A stretch of DNA of 64,000 nt from Desulfotruncus arcticus DSM 17038 (GCF_900113335.1 NZ_FOOX01000008.1:124001-188000), one strand, 5' to 3'; positions 1-8,984 are shown, counted from the stretch's first letter. Numbers and translations: made by a program. The notes: generated by a model not told the origin, from the letters alone.

Positions 1-1039
1 CCCTGGAAAAATAGTTTTGCAGGGGGCTCCCTACAAAAGACACCAGTAAGAAGAATAACAAAATCACCGCCCAGGTGTAGGGTGGATAATATCCGGCTGA
101 AGGCACCATGCTCCGCAAAACCAGGAACAGCACCAGCCAAATTAAAAAATTGGCGGCAACACCCATTAGCAAACCTTTGATGATATGCCCCTGCTTCCAG
201 TGAGCCATCTCGTGGGCCACAACGGCCTTCACCTGATTCATAGGGTAATCGGACAGCAGGTTGTCATAAAGTACGATTCGTTTAGTACCAAACAGCCCGG
301 TAAAGTAAGCGTTGGCCCTGGTGGTCCGCTTGCTGGCATCCATCACCAGTACCTGGTCAACCGGCAGCCGGGCTTTTTGGGCAAGCTGTTGCACCATCGC
401 CGTTACTTCGGGGTCACGAACCGGCTCAAACCGGTTGAATAAAGGAGATATAAGTACCGGCCAGAGCAAGCTCTGCAGCACCAGCCAGAGTGATACCAGA
501 GCAGCTGTAATTAACCACCAGAAGCTCGGCCAACGCCCGATAATGCCAAAGAGTATTGCCACCCCGGCGGCGGAAAGAACCAGTTCCAGCCCGGAACTTT
601 TAATATAATCAGACCACCACGCCCCCAGCGTCTGGGTTGAAAACCCCCAGTGATGCTGCCAAAAGAAACTGGTGTATAAATCAAAGGGAAGTGAAATCAG
701 TTTTAAGATCAGCCATAAAACTAAAAAAAACAATACATACGACCAGATGGACCGGCCGGTAATTTGCTGGAAGAAACGGGAAATGGCAACGGCCCTGCCC
801 CCAAAGACCAGCCAAATCAAAAAAGCAGCCTGGGCTAAAAAACTTAAGGCAAACAATAACCCGGGCACAAAACTGTATGCCCGGCCGTCATGCACCTGCT
901 GTTCGGAAAAATAATTTAAAACTTCCGGATTTACCCGGCCCGGGAATAGTGTAAACCAAATATAAAGCAGGCAGAAAAAACCGGCAGCAACGATCAGCAG
1001 CAGCCACAATCCGTTAATTTTTAATTGCAGTTTAATCAC
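1..1039 (-). CDS. M48 family (Ste24/CAAX-type) membrane metallopeptidase, C-terminus cut by window edge
   Basis: I translated the minus strand by hand: it is open from a GTG at 1039 to base 1, about 346 codons without a stop. The protein has several hydrophobic segments in its first half. Near codon 280 it carries the zinc site HEMAH (HExxH), inside the context AVVAHEMAHWK typical of M48 proteases; it follows a TRANAYFTG stretch, also typical of Ste24 enzymes. Such enzymes are integral membrane zinc proteases that cleave prenylated or misfolded membrane proteins. Family members are usually 400-430 residues, so roughly 70 residues, including the downstream zinc-ligand glutamate, lie outside the window. 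The start is uncertain: a GGGAG lies directly against the GTG, and an in-frame TTG at 1045 with a GGAGGT further upstream is the alternative. Confidence 0.85.
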   Translation of the reverse strand, partial: MIKLQLKINGLWLLLIVAAGFFCLLYIWFTLFPGRVNPEVLNYFSEQQVHDGRAYSFVPGLLFALSFLAQAAFLIWLVFGGRAVAISRFFQQITGRSIWSYVLFFLVLWLILKLISLPFDLYTSFFWQHHWGFSTQTLGAWWSDYIKSSGLELVLSAAGVAILFGIIGRWPSFWWLITAALVSLWLVLQSLLWPVLISPLFNRFEPVRDPEVTAMVQQLAQKARLPVDQVLVMDASKRTTRANAYFTGLFGTKRIVLYDNLLSDYPMNQVKAVVAHEMAHWKQGHIIKGLLMGVAANFLIWLVLFLVLRSMVPSAGYYPPYTWAVILLFFLLVSFVGSPLQNYFSR

Positions 1040-1121
1040 TCCCAAAATGACTTTTCATTACCTCCGAAATTCAGGCATAGCAAACCTGTGCGATGAAACA
1101 ATAATAGCAGGAGGTGAAATA

Positions 1122-1286
1122 ATGAAAGGCAATACGACAAACTGGGCAGTTCTTGTTACAGGCGCAGCTGTAGCCGGATTAGGCAGAGTCATAGGCGGCA
1201 CCCTTGGTGCAGGAATAACCGGATTTGGACTTGCACACGTCGCTCGAGGTGTTCTTGACCAATTCCGTCCCAGCGTCAAATACTAG
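1122..1286 (+). CDS. Small Gly/Ala-rich hydrophobic protein, unknown function
   Basis: This is a 54-codon reading frame with an excellent ribosome binding site (GCAGGAGGTGAAATA before ATG). The product starts MKGNTTNW, then has an Ala/Gly/Val-rich stretch of about 35 residues with GxxxG spacing (GAAVAGLG, GGTLGAGITGFG) that could form one or two short membrane helices. It ends in a basic tail, DQFRPSVKY. I do not recognise the family. It stands alone, divergent from the M48 protease gene, and is followed by a bidirectional terminator. The good ribosome binding site and clean stop argue that it is expressed. A longer in-frame version from 1047 lacks a ribosome binding site. Confidence 0.6.
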   Translation: MKGNTTNWAVLVTGAAVAGLGRVIGGTLGAGITGFGLAHVARGVLDQFRPSVKY

Positions 1287-1323
1287 ATAAAAATAATTTC
1301 CATCATTTAACATTATATCATAT

Positions 1324-1368
1324 AAAAAAGCCCCCGGCTAAATATTATTTCCAGCCTGGAGGGCTTTA
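1324..1368. terminator. Bidirectional rho-independent terminator
   Basis: An AAAAAAGCCC arm pairs with GGGCTTTATT about 20 bases further on, with an inner GGCT/AGCC pairing. A-rich and T-rich flanks lie on both sides. It sits between the convergent small ORF and the antiporter gene and can serve both. Confidence 0.75.
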
Positions 1369-2928
1369 TTTTCCTTTTAATGTTTCCATCCGTTCCAGTA
1401 CTAGTTTTTTCCTATCTTCTCCCGTCTCTTCGTTTAAAACCCCCTCACCCAGCAGTTTTTCCACCGCCTGGTGTTCAGCGTAAAGCAATTTTTTACGAAC
1501 AGTGTACTCCTGCTCTTGAAGCAGCTCAGGATTTTTCTGGTATAAAGCCGCTAATTCCTCGTTAACCCTTGCAATGCGATCACTGTTTTCTTTTCTAAGC
1601 CGGTCAAATACAACAGGGGAAACCCTGCCGCCGGCACGCATGCGGACAAGCTCTTTGTCAGCAGCCAGAGCCTGCTGCAGTTCAAAGGACAGATGTTCAT
1701 ATTCAGACAGTCCCCGGACAGTTTTTTGCAATCCCAACAGCCGGATAAAAGGCGATATAGTGGTACCCTGCACCACCAGCGAGAAAAAAACCACTCCGAA
1801 AGTCATCGCGATAAGCATCTCTCTGCCGCTGGTACCAAGTGGCAAACTCAGGGCCAGGGCCAGGGAAAGCGAACCCTTTAAACCGCCCCAGTTTAAAATG
1901 TGTTTCCAGGTGCACGGCATTTTTAGCCGGGAGGTGGTCAAATATACAGCTGCAGCACGGCCCAGCACGACCAGCAATATTCCGGTGGCAATGAAAGACG
2001 CGTGATCTGCCATATTGATGCGTGAAATCTCCAAACCCACCAGAATAAATACCAGTGAATTGGCAACCAGGGTAATGATATCCCAAAATACGGAAATACT
2101 TAAACGGGTTGTGGGTGTCATCCCAACATCTTTGCCGTAGTTGCCCAGCACCAGTCCGGCGGCAACAACGGCAATTACACCGGAAACATGCAAGTATTCG
2201 GAAACAAAATAAGCGCCGTAAAATAAAACCACGGAAAAGGCAATTTCCAGGGGGTAGTCGTCGTAGTACTTAAACAACTGCGATAAAATAAAGCCCATAG
2301 CCAGGCCTACCACCATGCCTCCGGCCGCAACCTTGAAAAACTCGGTCAGGCCGGCCGCTATACCCCATGGCCCCATTGCCACCATGGAAGCCAGAGAATA
2401 TGCGGAGATCTTAAACAGCACCACCGCCACCCCGTCGTTAATCAGGCTTTCCCCTTCCATGATCACTGCCAGGCGGCGGTTTACCCCCAGACTTTTAAAA
2501 ACCGAAATCACGCTGACCGGATCGGTTGCGGCCATCAGCGCACCAAAAACCAGGGCTGTTTGCAAAGGCAGGTTTAATGCCCAGTGAGCCAGTCCCCCCG
2601 TTACCAGATAGGCGATCAAGGTACCGCCAAAAGCCAGTATAATTATGGGGCCGCGGTTCTCACGGACATGTTCAAAAGACAGTTTAAGGGAAGCTTCACC
2701 CAGCAGCGCGGGCAAAAAAACGGCAATTATTGCCGTTCTAAAGACTTCATCAGAAGCAAAATAATCCCTTAATTGGTCAAGCACCCCCCAGGCGGGAATA
2801 ACTCCGATCACCGCGCCTATCAGCACCAGTGCTATGGGGTATGGTTTGTTCAGCTTTTTGGCTATAGCCGTAACGCCAATTGATATGGCCATTAGGATTA
2901 AGATCATTTCAATACTGTGCTCAATCAT
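1366..2928 (-). CDS. CPA1-family Na+(K+)/H+ antiporter (NhaP type)
   Basis: A 520-residue membrane protein with about 12 hydrophobic segments over residues 1-410 and a charged cytoplasmic tail of about 100 residues, predicted mostly helical (EYEHLSFELQQALAADKEL). The CPA1 motif ATDPVSV (about residue 135) and the EGESLINDGVAVVLF signature (about 158-172) carry the conserved acidic ion-binding residues. Members exchange cytoplasmic Na+ or K+ for protons at the plasma membrane for pH and salt homeostasis. It is monocistronic: a terminator follows it and an inverted GGAGTCA repeat lies upstream. AGGAG precedes the ATG by 10 bases. Ion specificity cannot be read from the sequence. Confidence 0.92.
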   Translation of the reverse strand: MIEHSIEMILILMAISIGVTAIAKKLNKPYPIALVLIGAVIGVIPAWGVLDQLRDYFASDEVFRTAIIAVFLPALLGEASLKLSFEHVRENRGPIIILAFGGTLIAYLVTGGLAHWALNLPLQTALVFGALMAATDPVSVISVFKSLGVNRRLAVIMEGESLINDGVAVVLFKISAYSLASMVAMGPWGIAAGLTEFFKVAAGGMVVGLAMGFILSQLFKYYDDYPLEIAFSVVLFYGAYFVSEYLHVSGVIAVVAAGLVLGNYGKDVGMTPTTRLSISVFWDIITLVANSLVFILVGLEISRINMADHASFIATGILLVVLGRAAAVYLTTSRLKMPCTWKHILNWGGLKGSLSLALALSLPLGTSGREMLIAMTFGVVFFSLVVQGTTISPFIRLLGLQKTVRGLSEYEHLSFELQQALAADKELVRMRAGGRVSPVVFDRLRKENSDRIARVNEELAALYQKNPELLQEQEYTVRKKLLYAEHQAVEKLLGEGVLNEETGEDRKKLVLERMETLKGK

Positions 2929-2980
2929 TAAAAGGGACTCCTAACATTTTAACGATTTTTAATAATTACAGGAGACAGGC

Positions 2981-3035
2981 GTCAGGAGTCAGAATAAAAA
3001 AATGGTCACTAGTCTTTAGCATTCTGACTCCTGAC
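2981..3035. repeat. Inverted GGAGTCA repeat (perfect 15-bp arms)
   Basis: GTCAGGAGTCAGAAT at 2981-2995 is the exact reverse complement of ATTCTGACTCCTGAC at 3021-3035, with a 25-base loop. The same heptamer recurs at 43021, 51121 and 55353. In RNA this would fold into a stable hairpin. There is no T tract, so it is not a classical terminator. Confidence 0.85.
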
Positions 3036-3335
3036 TCCTAGCCTTTTCATTATATTATTGCCTTTGATCTTAATGTCAATTAAATGTTTCATTGATATTC
3101 CCGTTATCGTCGTTGATTTCCATAATTATAGCATTTACACATTAGAGGTGTCAGCCGCCACGTGAAATTTAATCAATGCAATAATACAGAAAATTTGTTA
3201 ATCTATATTTAAAGCAGCTAACTATATAGCACCTGTAACTACTTTTGGAATCGGGAGTCAGTATGAAAACCGGCTTACGGGATTCCGAATACCTGAACAG
3301 CAGCATTAAAAGTACCAGAAACGAGAAGGGGGCAA
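3036..3335. other. 300-bp AT-rich intergenic leader of the aminotransferase gene
   Basis: No convincing gene is present. A hairpin GGAATC...GATTCC lies at 3247-3286. A 35-codon frame starts at the ATG at 3263 behind GGGAG and runs into the downstream gene in another frame; it could be a leader peptide but has no supporting features. Confidence 0.4.
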
Positions 3336-4670
3336 TTGGTTTTGGAAGACTATATCAGGGAGTACAGTGAAAGAACACCCGGTTCCCGTGTCATGTACCA
3401 GCGGGCTGTTAAAGTCATGCCCGGAGGGGTTTCCCACAATATGCGCTACTTTGCGCCTTACCCTATATACATAAAGGAAACTGCCGGCTCCAAGATTAAA
3501 GACCTTGACGGCAATGAGTACATTGATCTGTGGATGGGGCATTACACGCACATCCTGGGCCACCAGCCCGAAGCCATAGCCGGGATGGTGCGGGAAGCCG
3601 TGAATAGGGGCACGCACTGGGGATTTGTAAACCACTACCAGGTTGAACTGGCTGAAAAAATTAGCCAAATCGTTCCCTGCGCGGAAATGATGAAATTCGG
3701 CGTATCGGGCACCGAGGCCACCATGTACGCGGTAAGGCTGGCCCGGGCCTACACGGGAAGGAAAACTATCCTTAAAGCACGGGGCGGCTGGCACGGGGCA
3801 AATTCCGAATTGAGCAAAGCTGTCCATGAACCAATGGATGTTCCCGAAAGCGCGGGTATATTACCCCAAGCAGTTCAATATACGGAAACATTTTCCTACA
3901 ACGACCTGGAGGGCACCATAGCAGCCATCAGGAAGGCCGGGGACGACCTGGCCGGAATTATTATCGAAGGTGTGGGGCAGCTGTTCATTCCTCCCAAGCC
4001 CGGCTACCTTGAAACAGTGCGTAATGAAATACAAAAAGCCGGTGCTTTATTTATCCTGGATGAAGTTATAACCGGACTTAGGCTGTCACTGCAGGGCGTC
4101 CAGGGACGGTTTAACGTCAAACCGGATCTTTGTACCATGGGCAAAGTGCTGGGCGGCGGTATGAATATCAGCCTGGTGGCAGGCAAAAAAGAAATACTGG
4201 GACTTGCCAGCCCCACTTCCGGACTACCCAAAGGGCAGGGGGTGTTGATGGGCGGCGGCACTTTCTCCTGTATGCCGCTAGCCATGCTTGCCAGCCTGGC
4301 CATGGTCGGCCACCTGGAAGCAAACGCCGCGGCAATCTATCCCGCTCTGGAGAAAAAAGGCCGCCGCGTGCGGGAAGGGATGGAAAAAGCTATGCATGCA
4401 ACCGGTATTAACGCAAAATGCACCGGCATCGGCTCGCTGTTTACCGTCTGCTTTCCCAAAGATGATACAGCGTTGAATAATATTGAAGCAGTAGAATCCA
4501 GTACCGACGTAAAGAAACGAGATCAGGAATTCCGCATCCGCATGATGAACAAAGGCATCTATACGGTTTATGGCGGTGGGGCCCTTTCCATGGCCCATAC
4601 CGACGAAGACATAGACAGAATCATCAACGCCGCGGGAGAAACAGGCCGGGAGATGGCGGCAAAACTTTAG
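3336..4670 (+). CDS. Class III PLP-dependent aminotransferase / glutamate-1-semialdehyde aminomutase-like protein
   Basis: A 444-residue fold-type I PLP enzyme. The N-terminus (RVMYQRAVKVMPGGVSHNMR) and the LWMGHYTHILGH stretch match the glutamate-1-semialdehyde 2,1-aminomutase (HemL) subgroup. SGTEATMYAVRLARAYTGR (about 122-140) holds the phosphate-binding segment, FILDEVITGLR (about 231-241) holds the PLP-binding Asp, and MGKVLGGGMN (about 268) holds the Schiff-base lysine. The start is TTG behind AGAAGGGGG. No other haem gene is nearby, so a genuine HemL role is doubtful; related proteins act as decarboxylases or transaminases on other amino or keto acids. The gene stands alone with its own terminator. 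Confidence 0.85.
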   Translation: MVLEDYIREYSERTPGSRVMYQRAVKVMPGGVSHNMRYFAPYPIYIKETAGSKIKDLDGNEYIDLWMGHYTHILGHQPEAIAGMVREAVNRGTHWGFVNHYQVELAEKISQIVPCAEMMKFGVSGTEATMYAVRLARAYTGRKTILKARGGWHGANSELSKAVHEPMDVPESAGILPQAVQYTETFSYNDLEGTIAAIRKAGDDLAGIIIEGVGQLFIPPKPGYLETVRNEIQKAGALFILDEVITGLRLSLQGVQGRFNVKPDLCTMGKVLGGGMNISLVAGKKEILGLASPTSGLPKGQGVLMGGGTFSCMPLAMLASLAMVGHLEANAAAIYPALEKKGRRVREGMEKAMHATGINAKCTGIGSLFTVCFPKDDTALNNIEAVESSTDVKKRDQEFRIRMMNKGIYTVYGGGALSMAHTDEDIDRIINAAGETGREMAAKL

Positions 4671-4692
4671 CTAACTAATTCCCACAATACCA

Positions 4693-4727
4693 AAAGCCTG
4701 CTCAAGCTTTTGCTGAAGCAGGCTTTA
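4693..4727 (+). terminator. Rho-independent terminator (AAAGCCTGCT stem)
   Basis: AAAAGCCTGCT pairs with AGCAGGCTTT. Its stem is the same as that of the terminator at 6739-6782, although the loops differ. It serves the aminotransferase gene. Confidence 0.8.
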
Positions 4728-4814
4728 ATTTGGGTTTTCCAGGTTTCAAACTCTAAACATTTAATATCTAAAGCGGTAGTTATTATTACGGCCAAGTTCT
4801 AAACTGGATGATGT

Positions 4815-6632
4815 TTACCTGAATTTTCTTTTTAACTGCCTGGTATCCCCCGGGCTGCCGCTGACTATTAATCGATCGCCCAGTTGGAGAACGGTATCTC
4901 CATGAGGAACTATAATCTCATTATTCCTGAAAATACGGATGACAAGGATATCCCCAAGAAAAGGGATTTCTCTAAGGCGCGTGTAGTGATATTGCTGGTT
5001 ACCCAATTCTATCTCCTGAAGGTGTCCTTCATGACTAACCAAATTAATTAAGGTAGGATATTCAACAAATGCCTTAAGCAAAGTTTTGTTGGAAAAAAAG
5101 CTTGAAAACATCTGTATTTTCGAATCACCGGGCAGTTCCCGGTTAGTTTGATTTTCCACCCTGGCAATTACCTGTTTTACGCCGTTTTGTTCCGCTGCCT
5201 CCGCTACCTGTAAGTTCCACTCATCATGTGACGTAAAAGCAATGACAATATCGCTTTGAAAAGCGTTATGCTTATCAAGACTATCAAGGTCAAATTCCGG
5301 CAGCGTTATCACCTGATATGGACGTTGTGGCAATGCCTCGAGATTCGGATCATCCTGACCATAAATAGTCACCTTATACCCGTCTTTGATTAAATCCTGA
5401 GCGAGGGACAATGTCACGGTATTTCTCCCGACCAGAGAAACCTTGGTTGCTTCTTGATCTTCCACCGCAGGCAGCAATTTTTGAAAAATCACCGGCGAAA
5501 CCATAACTGTTATTACTGCTGCCAAAACTAACGTGGTATTCAAGGTAGTGCTTACAATGCCCATTTTCATTCCTACAGCTGAAGCCGCTATGACCAGGCT
5601 AAGCGTTGAAGCAAGCAAAAAACCGGAACTAAGGGATTCCTTCCAGTTGAACCATAGCTTAAAAACCGGTACTAATACCAGTTTAGAAAGATAAAAAACC
5701 AGCAGCAGCAAAGGAAGCATGGACAAAGCGTTGGGATCGGCGACCAAACCTTTTAAATCCATGGCTGCCCCGACCATTACAAAAAAAATCGGTATCAAAA
5801 ACCCATATCCGAAAGCATTTAACTGGTGAAGAAATTCTTTTTTGGGAGCAAGAGAGGATACTATCACTCCGGCCAGAAAGGCTCCCAAGATACTTTCAGC
5901 GCCTACCTTTTCTGAAAGTACAACAAAAAAGAGAATCAGGGCGAATACTCCCCGGGTACCGATTGAAACTGTTTCTTTCTTAATGTTTAATAACTTTTTG
6001 GAGCGGAAAGTATTGATGAGACGGTATGCGCCTAAAAATACAACAAAAAGGAGCAGCAAAAGAAAAAATTTAGTCATTCCTCCCTGGGAACGTAAAGAAA
6101 CATAAACCGCGAGCAGAATCATAGTCATCAAATCAGCAATTATCGCCGTTAGCAGTACTATCTGACCATAGGAAGTTTCCAGTATTTCTTTTTCTTTCAA
6201 AACAGGCAAAATCACTCCGAGAGAAATGGTGGATATAATTAGGGTCATAAATACAGGTTCTTCTATTAACCCCAAACTTTTCAGACCGAAGGCAAGCAAA
6301 ACGGAAGTTCCCAGAATTACCATAAAATTTATGATGCTAATCAGCAGCGGGTTAGGGCCGGTTTTCTTTTTTCCGGAATTTTGAATAGCTTCAAAATCAA
6401 TTTCCAGCCCGCTAAGAAACATCAGATATATAATCCCGAACGTTGACAGCAAGTCTAACCAGTTATCCCGAACAATGACCCTTAAACCACTTTCGCCCAG
6501 TACTAATCCAACAATGATTTCGGCAACGACAACCGGAATGGCTTTTAGTCTTAATCTATGCAGAATTATTGGAGTAACAAATGCCGCGATTACAACTATC
6601 ATCAGCGGGGTGACAGAGTGCTGACCTTCCAT
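4815..6632 (-). CDS. CPA2-family cation/proton antiporter with RCK (TrkA-N/TrkA-C) domains (KefB/GerN-like)
   Basis: A 605-residue protein in three parts. Residues 1-385 form a 12-13 helix monovalent cation:proton antiporter-2 domain, with PVVVAEIIVGLVLG near the start and ESILGAFLAGVIVSS at about 244. An RCK_N Rossmann domain (VSLVGRNTVTLSLAQDLIKDG, about 395-415) follows. A C-terminal RCK_C domain (GDTVLQLGDRLIVSG) senses ligands. In characterised relatives the nucleotide-binding RCK domain gates K+ or Na+ efflux. The RCK_N glycine motif is degenerate (VGRNTVTL instead of GxGxxG), so NAD(H) binding is uncertain. It is unrelated in fold subgroup to the CPA1 antiporter at 1366-2928. It is transcribed alone; a terminator of the upstream ybaK gene lies just before it. 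Confidence 0.9.
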   Translation of the reverse strand: MEGQHSVTPLMIVVIAAFVTPIILHRLRLKAIPVVVAEIIVGLVLGESGLRVIVRDNWLDLLSTFGIIYLMFLSGLEIDFEAIQNSGKKKTGPNPLLISIINFMVILGTSVLLAFGLKSLGLIEEPVFMTLIISTISLGVILPVLKEKEILETSYGQIVLLTAIIADLMTMILLAVYVSLRSQGGMTKFFLLLLLFVVFLGAYRLINTFRSKKLLNIKKETVSIGTRGVFALILFFVVLSEKVGAESILGAFLAGVIVSSLAPKKEFLHQLNAFGYGFLIPIFFVMVGAAMDLKGLVADPNALSMLPLLLLVFYLSKLVLVPVFKLWFNWKESLSSGFLLASTLSLVIAASAVGMKMGIVSTTLNTTLVLAAVITVMVSPVIFQKLLPAVEDQEATKVSLVGRNTVTLSLAQDLIKDGYKVTIYGQDDPNLEALPQRPYQVITLPEFDLDSLDKHNAFQSDIVIAFTSHDEWNLQVAEAAEQNGVKQVIARVENQTNRELPGDSKIQMFSSFFSNKTLLKAFVEYPTLINLVSHEGHLQEIELGNQQYHYTRLREIPFLGDILVIRIFRNNEIIVPHGDTVLQLGDRLIVSGSPGDTRQLKRKFR

Positions 6633-6738
6633 ATACTTCCCCCATAGACTTGGCTTGTCAATGTTTTATCAAGCTTATCTTTATCTGTATCATCTCCATT
6701 TTTTAAAAACCAATTAAAACTGACTGTTTTCAAACAAA

Positions 6739-6782
6739 GAAAAAGCCTGCTCCAGCATAATACTGAAGCAGGCTTTTTCTTT
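6739..6782 (-). terminator. Rho-independent terminator (AAAGCCTGCT stem, second copy)
   Basis: AAAAAGCCTGCT pairs with GAAGCAGGCTTTTT across a 12-base loop. It lies directly downstream of the minus-strand deacylase gene. Confidence 0.85.
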
Positions 6783-6789
6783 TTATGTT

Positions 6790-7251
6790 TTAAGCGGGCA
6801 ACACATCCACTACCGAGCCACTGGTTATTTTACAGAGCTGGTCTAAGGTTATCGGCAGCGCCGAATGCGGGGTACCCGCCGCAATATATACCACCTCAAA
6901 CCGTTTCATTGATTCATCAAGATAAACAGGCACAGACTTTTTAAGAGCAAACGGGCAGACCCCGCCGATGGGATGGCCGGTAACCTCTATTACCTCTTCG
7001 GCAGAGGCCAGCTTGGGCTTGCTGCCCAGCAAAGCTTTAACTTTCTTGGTATTGGCCCGTACATCCCCGGCTGTAACAAACAAGGCGTAATTATCACCCG
7101 CCCTGAATAAAATTGTTTTGGCAATCATGGCAGGTTCCACGCCCAGCGCCCGGGCCGCTTCCTCAACTGTCGCCGTCTTTTCGTTAAATTCAATGGGAAC
7201 AAGCTTCGGATCAAATTTACTTATGTAGTCTTTAACGCTGTCAATAGACAC
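6790..7251 (-). CDS. YbaK/EbsC family aminoacyl-tRNA deacylase
   Basis: A 153-residue single-domain protein of the usual length for YbaK/ProX editing enzymes. Family hallmarks are AKTILFRAGDNYALFVTAGD (about 43-62), the catalytic-type lysine in NTKKVKALLG, and the GHPIGGVCPFAL loop (about 91-102) that lines the substrate pocket. Family members hydrolyse mischarged Cys-tRNA(Pro) or Ala-tRNA(Pro) in trans. The ATG lies 20 bases from the end of the upstream HAD gene, so the two are probably one transcript, ended by the terminator at 6739-6782. Which mischarged tRNA is edited cannot be decided here. Confidence 0.9.
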   Translation of the reverse strand: MSIDSVKDYISKFDPKLVPIEFNEKTATVEEAARALGVEPAMIAKTILFRAGDNYALFVTAGDVRANTKKVKALLGSKPKLASAEEVIEVTGHPIGGVCPFALKKSVPVYLDESMKRFEVVYIAAGTPHSALPITLDQLCKITSGSVVDVLPA

Positions 7252-7271
7252 CTTTTACTCTCCTCGTTTCA

Positions 7272-7988
7272 TTATTTAAAAATATCCGTTTCCTTCATCC
7301 AAACTGCCAGTTCATCAAGTTTTCCGGCCCAGTCCGGTTTTAAGTCCGATTGGTCGTTATCAATAACATAATCAGTCACCAGGTAAGTTTTAAAACCTAA
7401 TGAGCCGGCAACAATATCCTTACCAACATCGTTACCCACCATCAAACACTCTTGCGGGGCCAGCTTTAACCTGGAGGCTATTTCGTCGTAGTATTCCAGG
7501 TATGGTTTGCAAAAGTGCATGTCCTCATAGCTGGTGACAATTTCCCACGGCAAGTCTTCAATCCCGGCCCAGGCCATCCGGTCCGTAATGGCCGAGCGGG
7601 GGAATAACGGATTTGTTGCCAGCACTATTTTGGCCCCCTTATCCAGCACGGCCTGAACAACTTCACGCGCACTTTCGCTGGGTTTGGCCAACCAGGACAG
7701 GTTGCGGAACTTCTCCGCATAAAAATTTTCAATCAATGGTGTAAGGTTATCAATACAGTCACTCAACCTTTCAGTGAAGTCAGCCCAAAACACGTCGGAA
7801 TTTGTCCTTTGCGGGTTACGATCATGTATCATTTGATATGTGCTCTCAAGCAGAGCGTCAGTAAACCGTTGCGGTTGTACTAACGGCGCCGCTACGTTGG
7901 CAACTTCTTTAAAGTAGATTTTCATAAATTCTTGGGTCTCCAATTGCAATAGAGTTCCGTCAAGATCAAACAAAACCGCTTTCACCAA
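7272..7988 (-). CDS. HAD-superfamily hydrolase
   Basis: A 238-residue protein with the four HAD motifs in order: nucleophile DLDGTLL (about 8-14), motif II in IVLATNP (about 117-123), a lysine in FCKPYLEYY, and the acidic motif GNDVGKDI (about 191-198). A helical cap (residues 18-100) places it in subfamily I, like phosphoglycolate phosphatases and dehalogenase-type hydrolases. The substrate is unknown. It is the first gene of a two-gene unit with the YbaK-like deacylase. Confidence 0.88.
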   Translation of the reverse strand: MVKAVLFDLDGTLLQLETQEFMKIYFKEVANVAAPLVQPQRFTDALLESTYQMIHDRNPQRTNSDVFWADFTERLSDCIDNLTPLIENFYAEKFRNLSWLAKPSESAREVVQAVLDKGAKIVLATNPLFPRSAITDRMAWAGIEDLPWEIVTSYEDMHFCKPYLEYYDEIASRLKLAPQECLMVGNDVGKDIVAGSLGFKTYLVTDYVIDNDQSDLKPDWAGKLDELAVWMKETDIFK

Positions 7989-8185
7989 TCTGTACCTACC
8001 TCCTGTAACTAATCCTATAAAAGAAAGTATAGCATAATTTGCAACACTTTTTTAAAGCCTAAACAAACTTTAGGTTTGCATGAACAGGCCACGGACTTTG
8101 ACCGCTGAAAATTTTTAATACCCTAAATGCCGCCGAAAATCATGTTATAATAATACTTACTAACCAAACGGGGGGGGGGTAACAC

Positions 8186-8509
8186 ATGGAAGAAATACTA
8201 AAACAAATATTGGGCGAGGTCAAAGGCTTAAAGCAAGATGTTGGCGAGCTTAAAGGTTTAAGGCAAGATGTACAAGGCTTACAGCAAGCTATGCGAGGCT
8301 TAAAACAGGATGTGGGCGAGCTTAAAACCAGCATGGTTAAAATAGAATCCCGCATTGAAAACGAAGTTATTGAAAAAATCCGCGCTTTGTTCGATGCCAG
8401 GGAAGTACAGCAGGATGTTAACCAGCGGGTAATCTCTACTTTGGATCGGATTGAAGCAAAGATAGACGTGTTACAGCTTGAAACCGCACATATCCGCCGG
8501 GTAAAATAA
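8186..8509 (+). CDS. Coiled-coil protein with internally repeated heptads
   Basis: A 107-residue protein, almost entirely predicted coiled coil. Residues 5-50 repeat the unit GLKQDVGEL with variants (GLRQDVQGL, GLQQAMRGL, GLKQDVGEL), also visible as a DNA repeat of GGCTTAAAGCAAGATGT-like units. Residues 60-107 form a second helical stretch rich in I/V and charged residues. The ribosome binding site is a G10 tract, GTAACAC, then ATG. I do not recognise a named family; such short proteins occur widely in Clostridia. No membrane segment is present. The in-frame DNA repeat could change length by slippage. Confidence 0.7.
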   Translation: MEEILKQILGEVKGLKQDVGELKGLRQDVQGLQQAMRGLKQDVGELKTSMVKIESRIENEVIEKIRALFDAREVQQDVNQRVISTLDRIEAKIDVLQLETAHIRRVK

Positions 8510-8643
8510 AAACCCTTAGAAAATTGCCGGGAGTTATTCCCAAAAATACTTTCCGGCGTGTGAGCAAAAGCTAAAATATGATGAAAAAATGCGGCTTCCC
8601 TTAATTGAAAGTAGACTCCCATAATAAGTTAAGGGCCAGGCCT

Positions 8644-8853
8644 TTAACCTATTTTAAGTGGACAAAATTTTGCTCCTTCCTTAGCCCTATTACCAACAAA
8701 TTCGATAGGGGCATCCAGTCCTGCCGGTAATAACCCGATGTTCCTCAGAGTCTCCAGCTTCAGATGAAAACCAAATGCACCGGTAATGTAAAATTTTTCC
8801 ACATATCCCAAATCTGAGTTCAGGCGGTCAACATAGATATTATCCAAAGGCAC
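8644..8853 (-). CDS. Small hypothetical protein or gene remnant
   Basis: A 69-codon frame beginning GTG (MPLDNIYVDRL) without a clear ribosome binding site and bounded upstream by an in-frame TAG. The sequence has protein-like composition (YVEKFYITGAFGFHLKLE, then FVGNRAKEGAKFCPLKIG), suggesting the end of a former longer protein, but I cannot assign a family. A copy of the conserved TCTTGA/ACAGTA motif lies about 30 bases upstream, as it does upstream of the two next minus-strand genes. Confidence 0.35.
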   Translation of the reverse strand: MPLDNIYVDRLNSDLGYVEKFYITGAFGFHLKLETLRNIGLLPAGLDAPIEFVGNRAKEGAKFCPLKIG

Positions 8854-8881
8854 GTTGTTTCTAATCTAAGATGTAGTGTTA

Positions 8882-8902
8882 AATCTTGATTTTTTTACAG
8901 TA
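8882..8902 (-). promoter_or_regulatory. Shared upstream motif, copy 1
   Basis: The plus strand reads AATCTTGA, seven T, ACAGTA. It lies 30-50 bases upstream of the small minus-strand ORF. Near-identical copies occur at 10319-10340 and 11795-11816, all in the same orientation relative to a minus-strand gene. Confidence 0.4.
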
Positions 8903-8957
8903 ATCCTCAACAACATAGCTATAAACATGATTAACATTGGGTCAGGCGTCTAACTAT

Positions 8958-8984
8958 AAAGGCCCGTCATGCAACGGGCCTTTT
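8958..8984 (-). terminator. Rho-independent terminator
   Basis: A perfect 10-bp stem AAAGGCCCGT/ACGGGCCTTT with a CATGCA loop, just downstream of the minus-strand oxidoreductase gene. Confidence 0.85.

Noticed and set aside
1574..2005. Plus-strand frames opposite the antiporter gene and similar opposite-strand frames in addAB and the hdr operon
   Set aside because: They are antisense shadows of strong genes, created by GC-rich codon usage, with no ribosome binding sites.
3263..3370. A 35-codon frame upstream of and overlapping the aminotransferase start
   Set aside because: It has a GGGAG before the ATG but overlaps the real gene in another frame and has no conserved-looking sequence; kept only as a note on the leader.
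4693..6782. Two terminators with the same AAAGCCTGCT stem as a mobile repeat
   Set aside because: Loops and flanks differ, and both lie in normal terminator positions; chance or convergent use of a good stem is sufficient.
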